Source of the DNA: Pseudomonadota bacterium
GTDB lineage: Bacteria; Myxococcota_A; UBA796; UBA9615
Assembly: GCA_024229515.1 (NCBI GenBank)
Contig: JAAESI010000072.1
Coordinates: 49,734 to 113,733, forward strand
Direction: 5' to 3'
Length of the DNA: 64,000 nt
Made by a program: the position numbers and the translations under genes. This document shows positions 35,327 through 43,357 of this stretch, piece after piece. The notes beneath the pieces were generated by a model. It had not been told where the DNA came from. It searched no databases and worked only from the letters and a program-made list of their open reading frames with translations. The stretch's first letter is position 1, and every line of letters begins with the position of its first letter.

Positions 35327-36778
35327 TCACACGAGCAGCAGGACACACACCGTGATGGGGATGACACCGAGGAGGTTTAGCAGCAATCCCGCCCGCGCCA
35401 TTTCATCCGGATCGAACTGTTCGGTGCCCACCACGATGGCGTTCGGAGCGGTCGCCACCGGGAGCATGAAGGCGCAGGACGCGGCCAGGGTGGCGGGCAC
35501 CATCAGCAGCATCGGATCGGTGCCCGTGCCCTTGGCCAGCGCCGCCAGCACGGGCATCAGCAGCGAGGTCGTCGCCGTGTTCGAGGTCACCTCGGTGAGG
35601 AACGTCACCGCCAGGCAGATGCCCGCGACCATCACCACCGGCGGCAGGTCCGCCAACGGCGCCAACTGCTGACCCAGCCAGGGCGTCAGCCCGCTGGTCT
35701 TGAAGCCGGTCGACAGCGCGATGCCGCCGCCGAACAGGATCAGCAGCCCCCAGGGCACCTTGGAGGCGTCCGTCCACTGGAGCAGCCGCGGGGACTCGTC
35801 GTCCTTGCCGCCCGACGGCATGAGGAAGAACACGATCACCATGAAGGCGGCGATGGTGGAGTCGTGGACCTCGGGGGGGAACCACCGCTTGCGCATCACC
35901 CAGCAGGCAGCCGTGATGACGAAGCCGACCGCCACGAGGGTCTCCGGCGTGCGCCACCGCCCCAGGGCCGCCAGCTCCTTGCGCAGACCGTCCCGCTCAC
36001 CCAGCCGGTAGTCCGCGGGCAGGGGGAACAGGAACTTGTTCAACATGGCCCACGACAGCCCCAGCATCACCACCGAGACGGGCATCGCGAGGCGCATCCA
36101 GTCGCCGAAGCCCAGCTGCGGCAGGTCGGGGAACTGGTCCTCGAACGCGCCCTGGAAGATCAGGTTCGGCGGGGTCCCCACGGGGGTCGCCATGCCCCCG
36201 ATCGACGCGGACCAGGCCAGCCCCAGGAGCATCAGGAGGGCGAACTTCTTGTTGTTGGCCGCGTCGTCGTTGACCGCCGCCGCCGTCGACACCAGCGCCA
36301 GCACGATCGGCAGCATCATCAGCGTCGTCGCCGTGTTGCTGATCCACATCGACATGCCCGCGGTCACCAGCATCACGCCGAGGGTCAGCGTCGCCGGAGA
36401 GCGGCCCACGGCGACCAGGATCGTCAGCGCGATGCGGCGGTGCAGGTTCCACTTCTCCACCGCCAGCGCGAGCAGGAACCCGCACAGCAGCAGCAGCACG
36501 AACCGGTCGGCGTACGGCGCCGCCACCTGCTTGCTGTTGGCGATGCCCAGGAGCGGGAACATCGCCAGCGGGATCAGCGCCGGGATCGCCAGCGGGAGGC
36601 GCGAACCGATCCACCACGCAGCCATGCAGAAGCCGCAGCCGAGGGTGCGGCAGGCGGGGCCCGTGAGGCCTTCGGGGAGCAGGTCGGGGGAGTAGGAGAG
36701 GGCGAGCGCGAGGCCCAGCCCGGCGAGGCCGAGCAGGATCACCCACCCCCGGAGGGGTCGCTCAGCGGTTCCGGTCAC
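35327..36778 (-). CDS. SLC13/DASS-family anion:sodium symporter
   Basis: 483 residues with about eleven membrane helices, starting at a GTG. Family marks are the paired SNT motifs in helix hairpins: MWISNTATTLMMLP (~145) and EVTSNTATTSLLMP (~405), plus GTPPNLIF (~203) and ATAPNAIV (~445). These transporters import di- or tricarboxylates, or sulfate, with Na+. The SNT pairs match the dicarboxylate (NadC-like) branch, but the anion cannot be fixed from sequence. A -10-like hexamer is 6 bases from the start codon, making this the first, leaderless gene of a transcript that may include the sensor kinase. Confidence 0.92.
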   Translation of the reverse strand: MTGTAERPLRGWVILLGLAGLGLALALSYSPDLLPEGLTGPACRTLGCGFCMAAWWIGSRLPLAIPALIPLAMFPLLGIANSKQVAAPYADRFVLLLLCGFLLALAVEKWNLHRRIALTILVAVGRSPATLTLGVMLVTAGMSMWISNTATTLMMLPIVLALVSTAAAVNDDAANNKKFALLMLLGLAWSASIGGMATPVGTPPNLIFQGAFEDQFPDLPQLGFGDWMRLAMPVSVVMLGLSWAMLNKFLFPLPADYRLGERDGLRKELAALGRWRTPETLVAVGFVITAACWVMRKRWFPPEVHDSTIAAFMVIVFFLMPSGGKDDESPRLLQWTDASKVPWGLLILFGGGIALSTGFKTSGLTPWLGQQLAPLADLPPVVMVAGICLAVTFLTEVTSNTATTSLLMPVLAALAKGTGTDPMLLMVPATLAASCAFMLPVATAPNAIVVGTEQFDPDEMARAGLLLNLLGVIPITVCVLLLV

Positions 36779-36784
36779 CGCGGG

Positions 36785-36790
36785 AGTCTA
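36785..36790 (-). promoter_or_regulatory. -10-like hexamer TAGACT (minus strand), leaderless start
   Basis: Minus-strand TAGACT ends 6 bases before the GTG at 36778. It lies between the previous gene's stop (36795-36797) and this start. Confidence 0.5.
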
Positions 36791-36794
36791 GCGA

Positions 36795-37961
36795 CTAGCT
36801 GGCGGGGACGATCTTGAGCAGGCGTCCGCCCGAGTGATCCAGGAGGTAGATCTCGCCGGCCTCGTCCTCGCCGAAGCTGGAGACGAGCCCGCCGATGCTC
36901 TGGATGGTCACGTCGCCGGCGACGATGGCGCCGTTGTCGGCCTCCCGAATCGTCCACAGCGGCGAGTTGAAGTAGTTGTAATCGCTGAAGAAGTAGTTGC
37001 CGTGCAGGTCCGGCATGGTGCAGCCGCGGTACACGAACCCGCCGGTGATCGAGATCCCCTCGGAGTGGCTGTACTCGTGGACCGCGGGCTCGAAGTCGGA
37101 CGGGTTGCAGCCGGCGGTGTAGCAGGAGTTGCCCTCCATCTCCGGCCAGCCGAAGTTGCCGCCGATGGCACCCAGCGAGATCTCCTCGAGGTCGCCCTGG
37201 CCCACGTCCGCGATCCACATCGTGCCGGTCTCCCGGTCGAAGCTGAACCGCCACGGGTTGCGCAGGCCCCACGCCCACGTCTCGGGGAGGTGGTCCGCGT
37301 CGCCGACGAAGGGGTTGTCGCTGGGGATGCCGTAGGGGTCGCCGCTGTCGACGTCGATGCGGAGGATCTTGGCGAGGAACGTGTCGGGGTTCTGGCCGTT
37401 GCCGTACGTGTCGCCCGCGCCGCCGCCGTCGCCGAAGCCGATGTACAGGTAGCCGTCCGGGCCGAACGCGATCTGGCCGCCGTTGTGGTTGCCCGCGGGC
37501 TGGCTCTGCTGGAGCACGACGCGCTCGCTGTCGGGGTCGCCGTTGCCGTCGGCGTCGAGGCCGAACTCGGAGATGTAGGAGGTGCCGCCGTCGCCGGTGT
37601 AGCTGGCGAAGAAGCGGCCGTTGGCGCTGAAGCTCGAGTGGAACGCGATCGACAGGAGCCCGCGCTCGCCGCCAGCGTTGACCCGGTCGTCGATGTCGAG
37701 CCAGATCGAAGCGCTGCCGTCCTCGACCACGAGGACCTCGCCGCCCTGCTCGACCACAAAGACCCGGCCGCTGCCGTCGCCGGCGTGCGTCATGTGCACG
37801 GGGCTGCTGAGGTCGGTGGTGACGACGTCGAGAGCGACGTCAATGCCAGAGACGCCCTCGATGCCTTCGCAGGCATCGGGGGCGCCCGTAGCGTCGTCGT
37901 CATCGGTCGGCGGGCAGCCGACCAGGAGCGGAACCAGAAGCAAAGGCAGACGGGCGTTCAT
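36795..37961 (-). CDS. PQQ-dependent glucose/sorbosone dehydrogenase-like lipoprotein (copy 1)
   Basis: 388 residues from the ATG at 37961, chosen because it gives a lipoprotein signal (lipobox LVGC) followed by PPTDDDDATG. The mature part is the six-bladed GSDH propeller: THAGDGSGRVFVVEQ (~62), GLLSIAFHSSF (~103), NHNGGQIAFGPDGYLYIGFG (~158) with the His and Gly-rich strand used at the PQQ site, and GLRNPWRFSFDRETG (~238). Secreted aldose or hexose oxidation is the family role, but many members are uncharacterised. The closest relative in the window is the copy at 38548-39927; the two share most of the propeller sequence and flank an HNH nuclease gene. Confidence 0.88.
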   Translation of the reverse strand: MNARLPLLLVPLLVGCPPTDDDDATGAPDACEGIEGVSGIDVALDVVTTDLSSPVHMTHAGDGSGRVFVVEQGGEVLVVEDGSASIWLDIDDRVNAGGERGLLSIAFHSSFSANGRFFASYTGDGGTSYISEFGLDADGNGDPDSERVVLQQSQPAGNHNGGQIAFGPDGYLYIGFGDGGGAGDTYGNGQNPDTFLAKILRIDVDSGDPYGIPSDNPFVGDADHLPETWAWGLRNPWRFSFDRETGTMWIADVGQGDLEEISLGAIGGNFGWPEMEGNSCYTAGCNPSDFEPAVHEYSHSEGISITGGFVYRGCTMPDLHGNYFFSDYNYFNSPLWTIREADNGAIVAGDVTIQSIGGLVSSFGEDEAGEIYLLDHSGGRLLKIVPAS

Positions 37962-37983
37962 GGCCGGTATGCCTAGCACGCCG

Positions 37984-38502
37984 TCAGCCTCGGTGCCCCA
38001 GGTAGATCTTCCACCCCTCGGGCATTCCGTTGTGCCACCGCAGGAGCCCCCCGGGGCCCCCGAGCGACCGCGGCTTGCGCGGCTTCGTCAGCAGCTTCAT
38101 GTGGGCCTGACGGGGGGTGCGATCGGCCTTCTTCTGGTTGCACGGCAGACACGCCGTCGTGACGTTTTCCCAGGCCGTCTGCCCACCCTTGGAGCGGGGC
38201 ACGATGTGGTCGATCGTGAACGACTTCAGCGTCAGCGCCGTGGCGCAGTACTGGCAGCGGCCACCGTCACGCAGGTAGACCATGCGACGGCTGAACTTGA
38301 CCTGACGCTTGAACAGCCCCGCCGTCCTGCGCACGAAGCGAACGATCGACGGCATCGGCCACGAAGCGCTGCTGGAGCGCACGTCCCGCCCGATGTAGGT
38401 CTCAACGATCTCCGCCCGACCGGCGAAGACGTAGCCGAAAGCCTGCTGCCACGGGACGCGACGCAGGGGGATGTAGCTGTTGCTGAGCACGAGCACGTCC
38501 AT
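37984..38502 (-). CDS. HNH endonuclease family protein
   Basis: 172 residues; AGGAG lies 7 bases before the ATG at 38502. N-terminal LVLSNSYIPLRRVPWQQAFG is typical of a widespread stand-alone bacterial HNH family. The nuclease core is CQYC (~83), FTIDHIVPRSKGG (~95, the His of HNH), ENV and CLPCNQKK (~118), giving two zinc-binding CxxC pairs plus the HNH residues. There is no extra domain and no intron or intein context. Its biological target is unknown; such genes are common and conserved, possibly in DNA repair. It sits between two paralogous sugar dehydrogenase genes. Confidence 0.9.
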   Translation of the reverse strand: MDVLVLSNSYIPLRRVPWQQAFGYVFAGRAEIVETYIGRDVRSSSASWPMPSIVRFVRRTAGLFKRQVKFSRRMVYLRDGGRCQYCATALTLKSFTIDHIVPRSKGGQTAWENVTTACLPCNQKKADRTPRQAHMKLLTKPRKPRSLGGPGGLLRWHNGMPEGWKIYLGHRG

Positions 38503-38547
38503 CTCAGATCTCCTAGGTGCAGCGTTGTGCGGGTGCGAGGGTCAAAT

Positions 38548-39927
38548 TCAGTCGGGTACCACCTGGTAGATGCGGCCCCCGGAGTGGTCGGCGACGTACA
38601 GCTCCCCGGCTTCGTCTTCGCCGAATGACGAGATGAGGGCACCGGTGAAGTTGATGTCGACGGGGCCGACGGAAGCCGCCAGCCCGTCCCACGTCAGGGA
38701 TCTCAGAGGGGAGTTGAAGTAGTTGTAGTCAGAGAAGAAGTAGACGCCCTGCAGGTCGGGCAGCGCGCAGCCTCGGTAGACGTAGCCGCCGGTGATGCTG
38801 ATGCCGGCGCTGTGGCTGTACTCGAAGACGGGGCCCTCGAAGGCGGCGAGGTCGCAGCCGCCGGTGTAGCAGTGGTCCCCCTCGGTCTCGGGCCAGCCGT
38901 AGTTGGCGCCGGCGACGCCGATGTCGACCTCTTCCCAGTTGCCCTGACCGACGTCGGCGATCCAAAGCTCGTCGGTCTCGCGGTCGAAGCTGAAGCGCCA
39001 CGGGTTCCGCAGGCCCCACGCCCAGGTCTCGGGCAGGTGGGTGATGTCGTTGACGAACGGGTTGTCCACGGGAACGCCGTAGGTGCCGAACTCGCCCGCG
39101 CCCGCGCCGTCCACGTCGATGCGGAGGATCTTGGCGTGGAACGTCTGCGGCTCCTGGCCGTTGTCGTAGGTGTCGCCGGCGCCGCCGCCGTCGCCGAACC
39201 CGATGTAGAGGTAGCCGTCGGCGCCGAAGGCGATCTGGCCCCCGTTGTGGTTGCCCGCGGGCTGGGACAGAGACAGCAGTTCGATCTCGGAGCCGACATC
39301 GGGCAAGCCAGTGAGCGGATCGGAGACCGAGAACTCCGAGACGTAGGACGTCGTGCCCCCCGAGTTGGCGGTGTAGTAGACGAAGAAGCGGCCGTTGCTG
39401 GCGAAGTCGGGGTGGAACGCGACCGAGAGCATGCCCAGCTCGCCGCAGCAGAAGACCGACGACTCCAGGTCCATCCACTCGTTCAGGCCGTCGGCCTCGG
39501 ACCAGGTCTGGATGATGCCTTCCTGCTCGACGATGAAGAGGCGGTCGGAGCCGTCGCCGGCGTGGCCGACGAACACGGGGGCGGAGACGTTGGCGGTGAC
39601 GAGCTCGAGCTGGATGTCGGTGCCGGCGGTCTGCTCGGCGGGGTCGCACTCGATGGGGGCGCTGTCGTCGTCGTCGGTGGCGTCGTCGTCGTCGGTGGCG
39701 TCGTCGTCGTCGGTGGCGTCGTCGTCGTCCGTGGCGTCGTCGTCGTCGGTCGCGTCGTCGTCGTCGGTGGCGTCGTCGTCGTCGGTAGCGTCGTCATCGT
39801 CGCCGCTGGAGTCGTCGTCATCGGAGGAGGAGTCGTCGTCGTCCCCGGGCGGGAACGTGCCGTCGTCGTCGGGGCAGCCGGCCAGCAGGAGAGCGAGGGC
39901 GACGAACCAGACCACGACGAAACGCAT
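38548..39927 (-). CDS. PQQ-dependent glucose/sorbosone dehydrogenase-like lipoprotein (copy 2)
   Basis: 459 residues. The start is the ATG at 39927, six bases after an AGGAGG; the in-frame TTG at 39933 overlaps the ribosome site. The signal ends at lipobox LAGC, then a ~70-residue spacer of Asp quartets (DDDDSS, DDDDAT). The propeller begins ~85 and keeps HAGDGSDRLFIVEQ, NHNGGQIAFGADGYLYIGFG and GLRNPWRFSFDRE in the same order as copy 1. The main differences are the much longer acidic spacer and a few loop insertions. It follows the AAA+ ATPase by two bases. Confidence 0.9.
   Translation of the reverse strand: MRFVVVWFVALALLLAGCPDDDGTFPPGDDDDSSSDDDDSSGDDDDATDDDDATDDDDATDDDDATDDDDATDDDDATDDDDATDDDDSAPIECDPAEQTAGTDIQLELVTANVSAPVFVGHAGDGSDRLFIVEQEGIIQTWSEADGLNEWMDLESSVFCCGELGMLSVAFHPDFASNGRFFVYYTANSGGTTSYVSEFSVSDPLTGLPDVGSEIELLSLSQPAGNHNGGQIAFGADGYLYIGFGDGGGAGDTYDNGQEPQTFHAKILRIDVDGAGAGEFGTYGVPVDNPFVNDITHLPETWAWGLRNPWRFSFDRETDELWIADVGQGNWEEVDIGVAGANYGWPETEGDHCYTGGCDLAAFEGPVFEYSHSAGISITGGYVYRGCALPDLQGVYFFSDYNYFNSPLRSLTWDGLAASVGPVDINFTGALISSFGEDEAGELYVADHSGGRIYQVVPD
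39663..39797 (-). repeat. 18-base tandem coding repeat (DDDDAT) in dehydrogenase copy 2
   Basis: About seven near-identical 18-base units (GTCGTCGTCGTCGGTGGC on the plus strand) encode DDDDAT. The high identity of the units points to recent expansion, and copy-number change stays in frame. Confidence 0.85.
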
Positions 39928-39929
39928 GC

Positions 39930-42224
39930 TCAACCTCCTGCGGATTCCTCACTGGCGGAGCCCTGCCGGCGCCGGCGAGCCTCCGCGGCGGAGATCGCCT
40001 GACGCTTCGTGCGTCCGGCTCGGCCCCGCTGCTGCTTGCTGGGATCTTCCAGCGCTTCGGACGAGCCCCCCGCCAGCATCGCTGGACGCAGGGCCTGCAC
40101 CTCTCGACCGAGCTTCTCGTACTCGCGCCGCACGGCGTGGCGGAGGAGATCGCGGGTGATCGCCTTGCCGCTGCTGCCGGCCGCCGCCACCGACGCCGCC
40201 ACCGCGACGTTCCAGATGTTGGCGCCCGCCAGCTTGAACTCCGCCGCAAGGTCCTCGATCGAGAGGCCCTTCTCCAAGGGATAGGCCTCCGGGAGCACGC
40301 GGCGCCAGATTTCCTCGCGCTGGGCCCGCTCCGGGAAGGGGAAGTCGACGACGAAGGTGAACCGCCGCAGGAACGCCTCGTCGACGTTGCGCTTGAGGTT
40401 CGTGGTGAGGATGGCGACGCCGTCGAAGGACTCGAGCCGCTGCAGGAGGTAGCTGACCTCCAGGTTGGCGAAGCGGTCCTGGGCGCCCTTGACCTCGGCG
40501 CGCTTGCCGAAGAGCGCGTCGGCTTCGTCGAACAGGAGCACGCAGGGCGACTCCTCGGTCGCGACGAAGAGGCGGCTGAGGTGCTTCTCGGTCTCACCCA
40601 CGTACTTGCTGACGATCGAGCTCAGGTCGACCCGGAACAGCGGGTACCCGAGGGCGTGCGCGAGCACCTCCGCGGCGAGCGTTTTGCCGGTGCCTGGAGG
40701 GCCGCTAAACAGCGCCTTCGTACCCCGTTCACCGTGGCGCACGCGGGAGGCTCCGAGGGCCTCCAGGACCTCTTCCCGACGCTCCACCTGGGAGACCATC
40801 TCGATGAGCATGGCGCGGGTGTCGACGGGGAGGATGAGGTCGGCCCAGCCGCGTCGGACTTCGGCCCGCTCGGCCAGCGGTCCGGGGTCGGGGAGGAAGG
40901 TCTCGGCGCAGGCGGCGAACACATCGTCGGCGCTGGGCCAGGGGCGGCCGGCGACGGCGGCGCGGTCGGTGGCGGCGTCGATGACCTGGGCGATCTGCCC
41001 CGGCGAGTACCGGAACCGTCGGGCGAGCACGTCCGCGTCCAGGGCGGCGAGCGCTTCCTTGACCTTCTTGGAGCGGCCCGCGCGCCTGCGCAGGCTGGCG
41101 ATCGCTTCGGTCCAGGCGGAGCTGCGCTCGGACAGGGCCATACCCGGGAGGTCGAGCTTGAGGTGGCGACGTCCCTGGGACAGCGGTCGTGTGTCGACAC
41201 CATTCTCGCCGTGCACGACCAACGGCTGACCGGAGCCTTCGGTGGCGACGAGCAGGGGAGCGAGGGGATCGCCCAGGGGGTCCGCTTCGGGGGCGCCGAC
41301 CACGAGGCAGACAGCGCCCTGGAGGCGGGCCTCGCGGGCGATGGGGCGCGCGAGCGGTTCGGCCGGGATGCCGAGGCGGGCGGCGGCGCCCAGGTCGGCG
41401 GTCAGGAGCGGTGCGCCGATGTTCAACGCGAGGTGGCGGGCCGCTTCGAGCACGTCGCGGCGGCTGCGCGCGGTGAGGCGGATGACGGGGGAGCCGGCGG
41501 CGGAGGGAATCGCCTTGAGGAGGCCGTCGACGGCGTGGGCGACGGCGGCGCGGGCGGGGTGCGCATCGGCCGGATCGGTGAGCGTCGCCCAGGGCTCCAG
41601 ATCGGGGTCCCAGGCCTCGCCCTGGAGCAGCCAGCGGGCGATGCGGGGAGCGACCGTGACCGGGCGGGCGGGCAGCGGCGTGGGTCGATCGGTGGGCGCC
41701 AGGGCGAGCAGGCCGCCGGCCAGCAGGGGCGCGTCGGGGGCGAGCCGGGCGGAGAGGTCGAGCCGCTCGGCGCGCTCGTCGGTCAGCAGGCGGAGCGCCA
41801 GCGCCGGAGTCAGGTGCTGGGCCCCCAGGTCGTCTTGGAGGTAGGCGAACAGCCGCAGGTAGCGGGCGTTGACCTCGGGGGCGAGGGCGAGCAGCAAGAG
41901 TTGCACGTCGTGGCGGTTGAGCCCGAACGCACGCTCCAGTTTGGTCAGGGGATCGTCGCCGCCGGCCTCGGCGCGGGCCAGGTCGAGGGCGTCTTCGCGC
42001 TCCTCCAGCAGCCCGCGGAGGCGGTCCGATGTCTCCGCTTCCACGCGGAACGGGCCGATCTCCAGGAGATCGCCGAGGATCTCGTCGACTTCGCCTTCGC
42101 CGATGTACGCACCCCAGGGAGCGTCCTTGCCGAGGGCTCGTCCTCGCGCCCGCACGCGCTGCACCTCGCAGAAGATGGCGAGGTCGACCCAGGAGAGGGC
42201 CGTCAGGAGCAGGGGCGAATGCAC
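39930..42224 (-). CDS. AAA+ ATPase, large two-part type
   Basis: 764 residues from a GTG at 42224; the frame above it is shadow over the divergent gene. Residues 1-470 are a helical N-terminal region with a degenerate ATPase-like domain (RLTARSRRDVLEAARHLAL ~245). The C-terminal AAA module is complete: Walker A GPPGTGKT (~511), VDLSSIVSKYVGETEKHLSRLF pore/sensor helix, Walker B LLFDEADALFG (~568), TTNLKRNVDEAFLRRF arginine finger (~605). This two-part layout is shared with ATPases found in contractile-injection loci and with free-standing myxobacterial paralogs. No tail, sheath or baseplate gene is near, so a remodelling role on another target is as likely. A -10-like hexamer sits 5 bases before the GTG. 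Confidence 0.85.
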   Translation of the reverse strand: MHSPLLLTALSWVDLAIFCEVQRVRARGRALGKDAPWGAYIGEGEVDEILGDLLEIGPFRVEAETSDRLRGLLEEREDALDLARAEAGGDDPLTKLERAFGLNRHDVQLLLLALAPEVNARYLRLFAYLQDDLGAQHLTPALALRLLTDERAERLDLSARLAPDAPLLAGGLLALAPTDRPTPLPARPVTVAPRIARWLLQGEAWDPDLEPWATLTDPADAHPARAAVAHAVDGLLKAIPSAAGSPVIRLTARSRRDVLEAARHLALNIGAPLLTADLGAAARLGIPAEPLARPIAREARLQGAVCLVVGAPEADPLGDPLAPLLVATEGSGQPLVVHGENGVDTRPLSQGRRHLKLDLPGMALSERSSAWTEAIASLRRRAGRSKKVKEALAALDADVLARRFRYSPGQIAQVIDAATDRAAVAGRPWPSADDVFAACAETFLPDPGPLAERAEVRRGWADLILPVDTRAMLIEMVSQVERREEVLEALGASRVRHGERGTKALFSGPPGTGKTLAAEVLAHALGYPLFRVDLSSIVSKYVGETEKHLSRLFVATEESPCVLLFDEADALFGKRAEVKGAQDRFANLEVSYLLQRLESFDGVAILTTNLKRNVDEAFLRRFTFVVDFPFPERAQREEIWRRVLPEAYPLEKGLSIEDLAAEFKLAGANIWNVAVAASVAAAGSSGKAITRDLLRHAVRREYEKLGREVQALRPAMLAGGSSEALEDPSKQQRGRAGRTKRQAISAAEARRRRQGSASEESAGG
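39934..39939 (-). promoter_or_regulatory. Ribosome binding site AGGAGG for dehydrogenase copy 2
   Basis: Minus-strand AGGAGG six bases before the ATG at 39927 and inside the 3' end of the ATPase gene. It decides the start and couples translation of the two genes. Confidence 0.75.
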
Positions 42225-42229
42225 ACCCC

Positions 42230-42235
42230 ATGCTA
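42230..42235 (-). promoter_or_regulatory. -10-like hexamer TAGCAT (minus strand)
   Basis: Minus-strand TAGCAT ends 5 bases before the GTG at 42224, supporting that GTG as a leaderless start. Confidence 0.45.
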
Positions 42236-42284
42236 CCCGACAGCCGATGCGTGGCGGAGAGGGTGGCTCTGCTAAAGCATCTCC

Positions 42285-43121
42285 ATGGCCCGTGCGCGAT
42301 CCGTCCTCTTCGCTGCGATCGTCACGCTCTCGGGGTGTGCCGGCGGCCCGGACCCGGAGCCGCCGCTTCCGCCGCCCGACCTGCCCGCCGCCGCCTGCGG
42401 CATGCCCGGCTACGACCTGCTTCCGGCCCTCGGTGAGCCGATCAGCTTCGACAGGATCGACGCCTTCGACCTGCCGGCGAGCGAGCTCGACATCATGGTC
42501 TCGTTGTCCGGCTTCGCCTCGCTGACGCCGGTCCCCCACGGGGTGCAGCTGTTCCGCTTCCGCTACACGACCCAGGACCGAGGCGAGGCGATCGAGGCGA
42601 CCGGGATGATCGGACTGCCGAAGCCCGAAGCGGGGGCGCCCGACGAACCCTGGCCGGCGGCCCTGGCGTTGCACGGCTTCGCCGGCGCCTCCGATCCCTG
42701 CGCCCCGTCGGAGTCCTCCCTGATCGGGCCGATGCAGATCGCCCTCCTCGCAGCCAACGGGTTCGTCACCATCGCGCCCGACTTCATCGGCATGAACGGC
42801 CGCGGCGGCGCCTCCACCGCCCCGCACGCACCGCTGCTGGGGGAACAGGTCGCGATCGGAGCCTGGGACGCGATGCGCGCCGGGCGCAGCCTGCTGGCCG
42901 GCGAGCTCGGCCTGCGACTCCAGGGAGAGCCCCGCGACGACCTGGTGATCTGGGGCGCCTCGCAGGGCGGCCACGCCGCGTTCTCCGTCGGTGCACGCGG
43001 GGAACCTGATGACGTTCCACTGCGCCTGGATGCTGGAGCAGGGGCTGGACAAGGAGGCGCGGCCGTACAGCTCGATGTGCAAGCACGACGTGGCGCAGGC
43101 GCTCTGCCAGATCCTGGATGA
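42285..43121 (+). pseudogene. Lipase-like lipoprotein gene, truncated at about 42990
   Basis: From the ATG at 42285 the protein has a lipoprotein signal (lipobox LSGC), a Pro-rich spacer and an alpha/beta-hydrolase fold of the secretory-lipase type: ALALHGFAGASDPC (~125), IAPDFIGMNGRGG (~165) and the nucleophile elbow IWGASQGGHAA (~225). The catalytic Asp and His should follow in another ~150 residues. Instead, at about 42990 the sequence changes to the tail of an acyl-CoA dehydrogenase in another frame, and the lipase frame runs to a meaningless end at 43121. A deletion joining two genes, or an assembly join, explains this. Inactive as written. Confidence 0.8.
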
Positions 43122-43284
43122 CTGCATCCAACTGCACGGGGCGAAGGGCTACAGCACCGACCTGCCGTTCGCCGAGTGGTACCGCCACACCCGGGCCGCG
43201 CGCATCGCCGACGGACCCGATGAGGTCCACACCATGGTCATCGCGCGCGACTTCATGAAAAGACGGCTCAATTTGTTGGTCTGA
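42991..43284 (+). pseudogene. C-terminal fragment of an acyl-CoA dehydrogenase
   Basis: 97 residues from a GTG that is probably an internal Val codon. The sequence is the last helical domain of an ACAD10/11-type dehydrogenase: MCKHDVAQALCQILDDCIQL, HGAKGYSTDLPFAEWYRHTR and RIADGPDEVHTMVIARDFMK. The FAD and substrate domains (about 300 residues) are missing. It is distinct from the complete enzyme at 2712-3869, which has the YEG-type catalytic Glu. It begins exactly where the lipase-like gene loses sense. Confidence 0.85.
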
Positions 43285-43357
43285 CGGATCTGGGGAACCG
43301 AACGTTCCGGAGGGGTGTCATTGCCAAGCACCGACGCCCCACACCGCCGGAGCAACC

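Noticed and set aside
37984..38502. HNH protein considered as a homing endonuclease in an intron or intein
   Set aside because: It is a stand-alone gene with its own ribosome site; both flanking genes are complete, so no host gene is interrupted.
39930..42224. Contractile injection system locus
   Set aside because: Only an ATPase of compatible type is present; no sheath, tube, spike or baseplate gene lies within the window.
43300..43307. GAACGTTC palindrome before the HEAT-repeat gene, considered as an SOS-type operator
   Set aside because: Spacing does not match the GAAC-N4-GTTC LexA site, and an 8-base palindrome alone is weak evidence.
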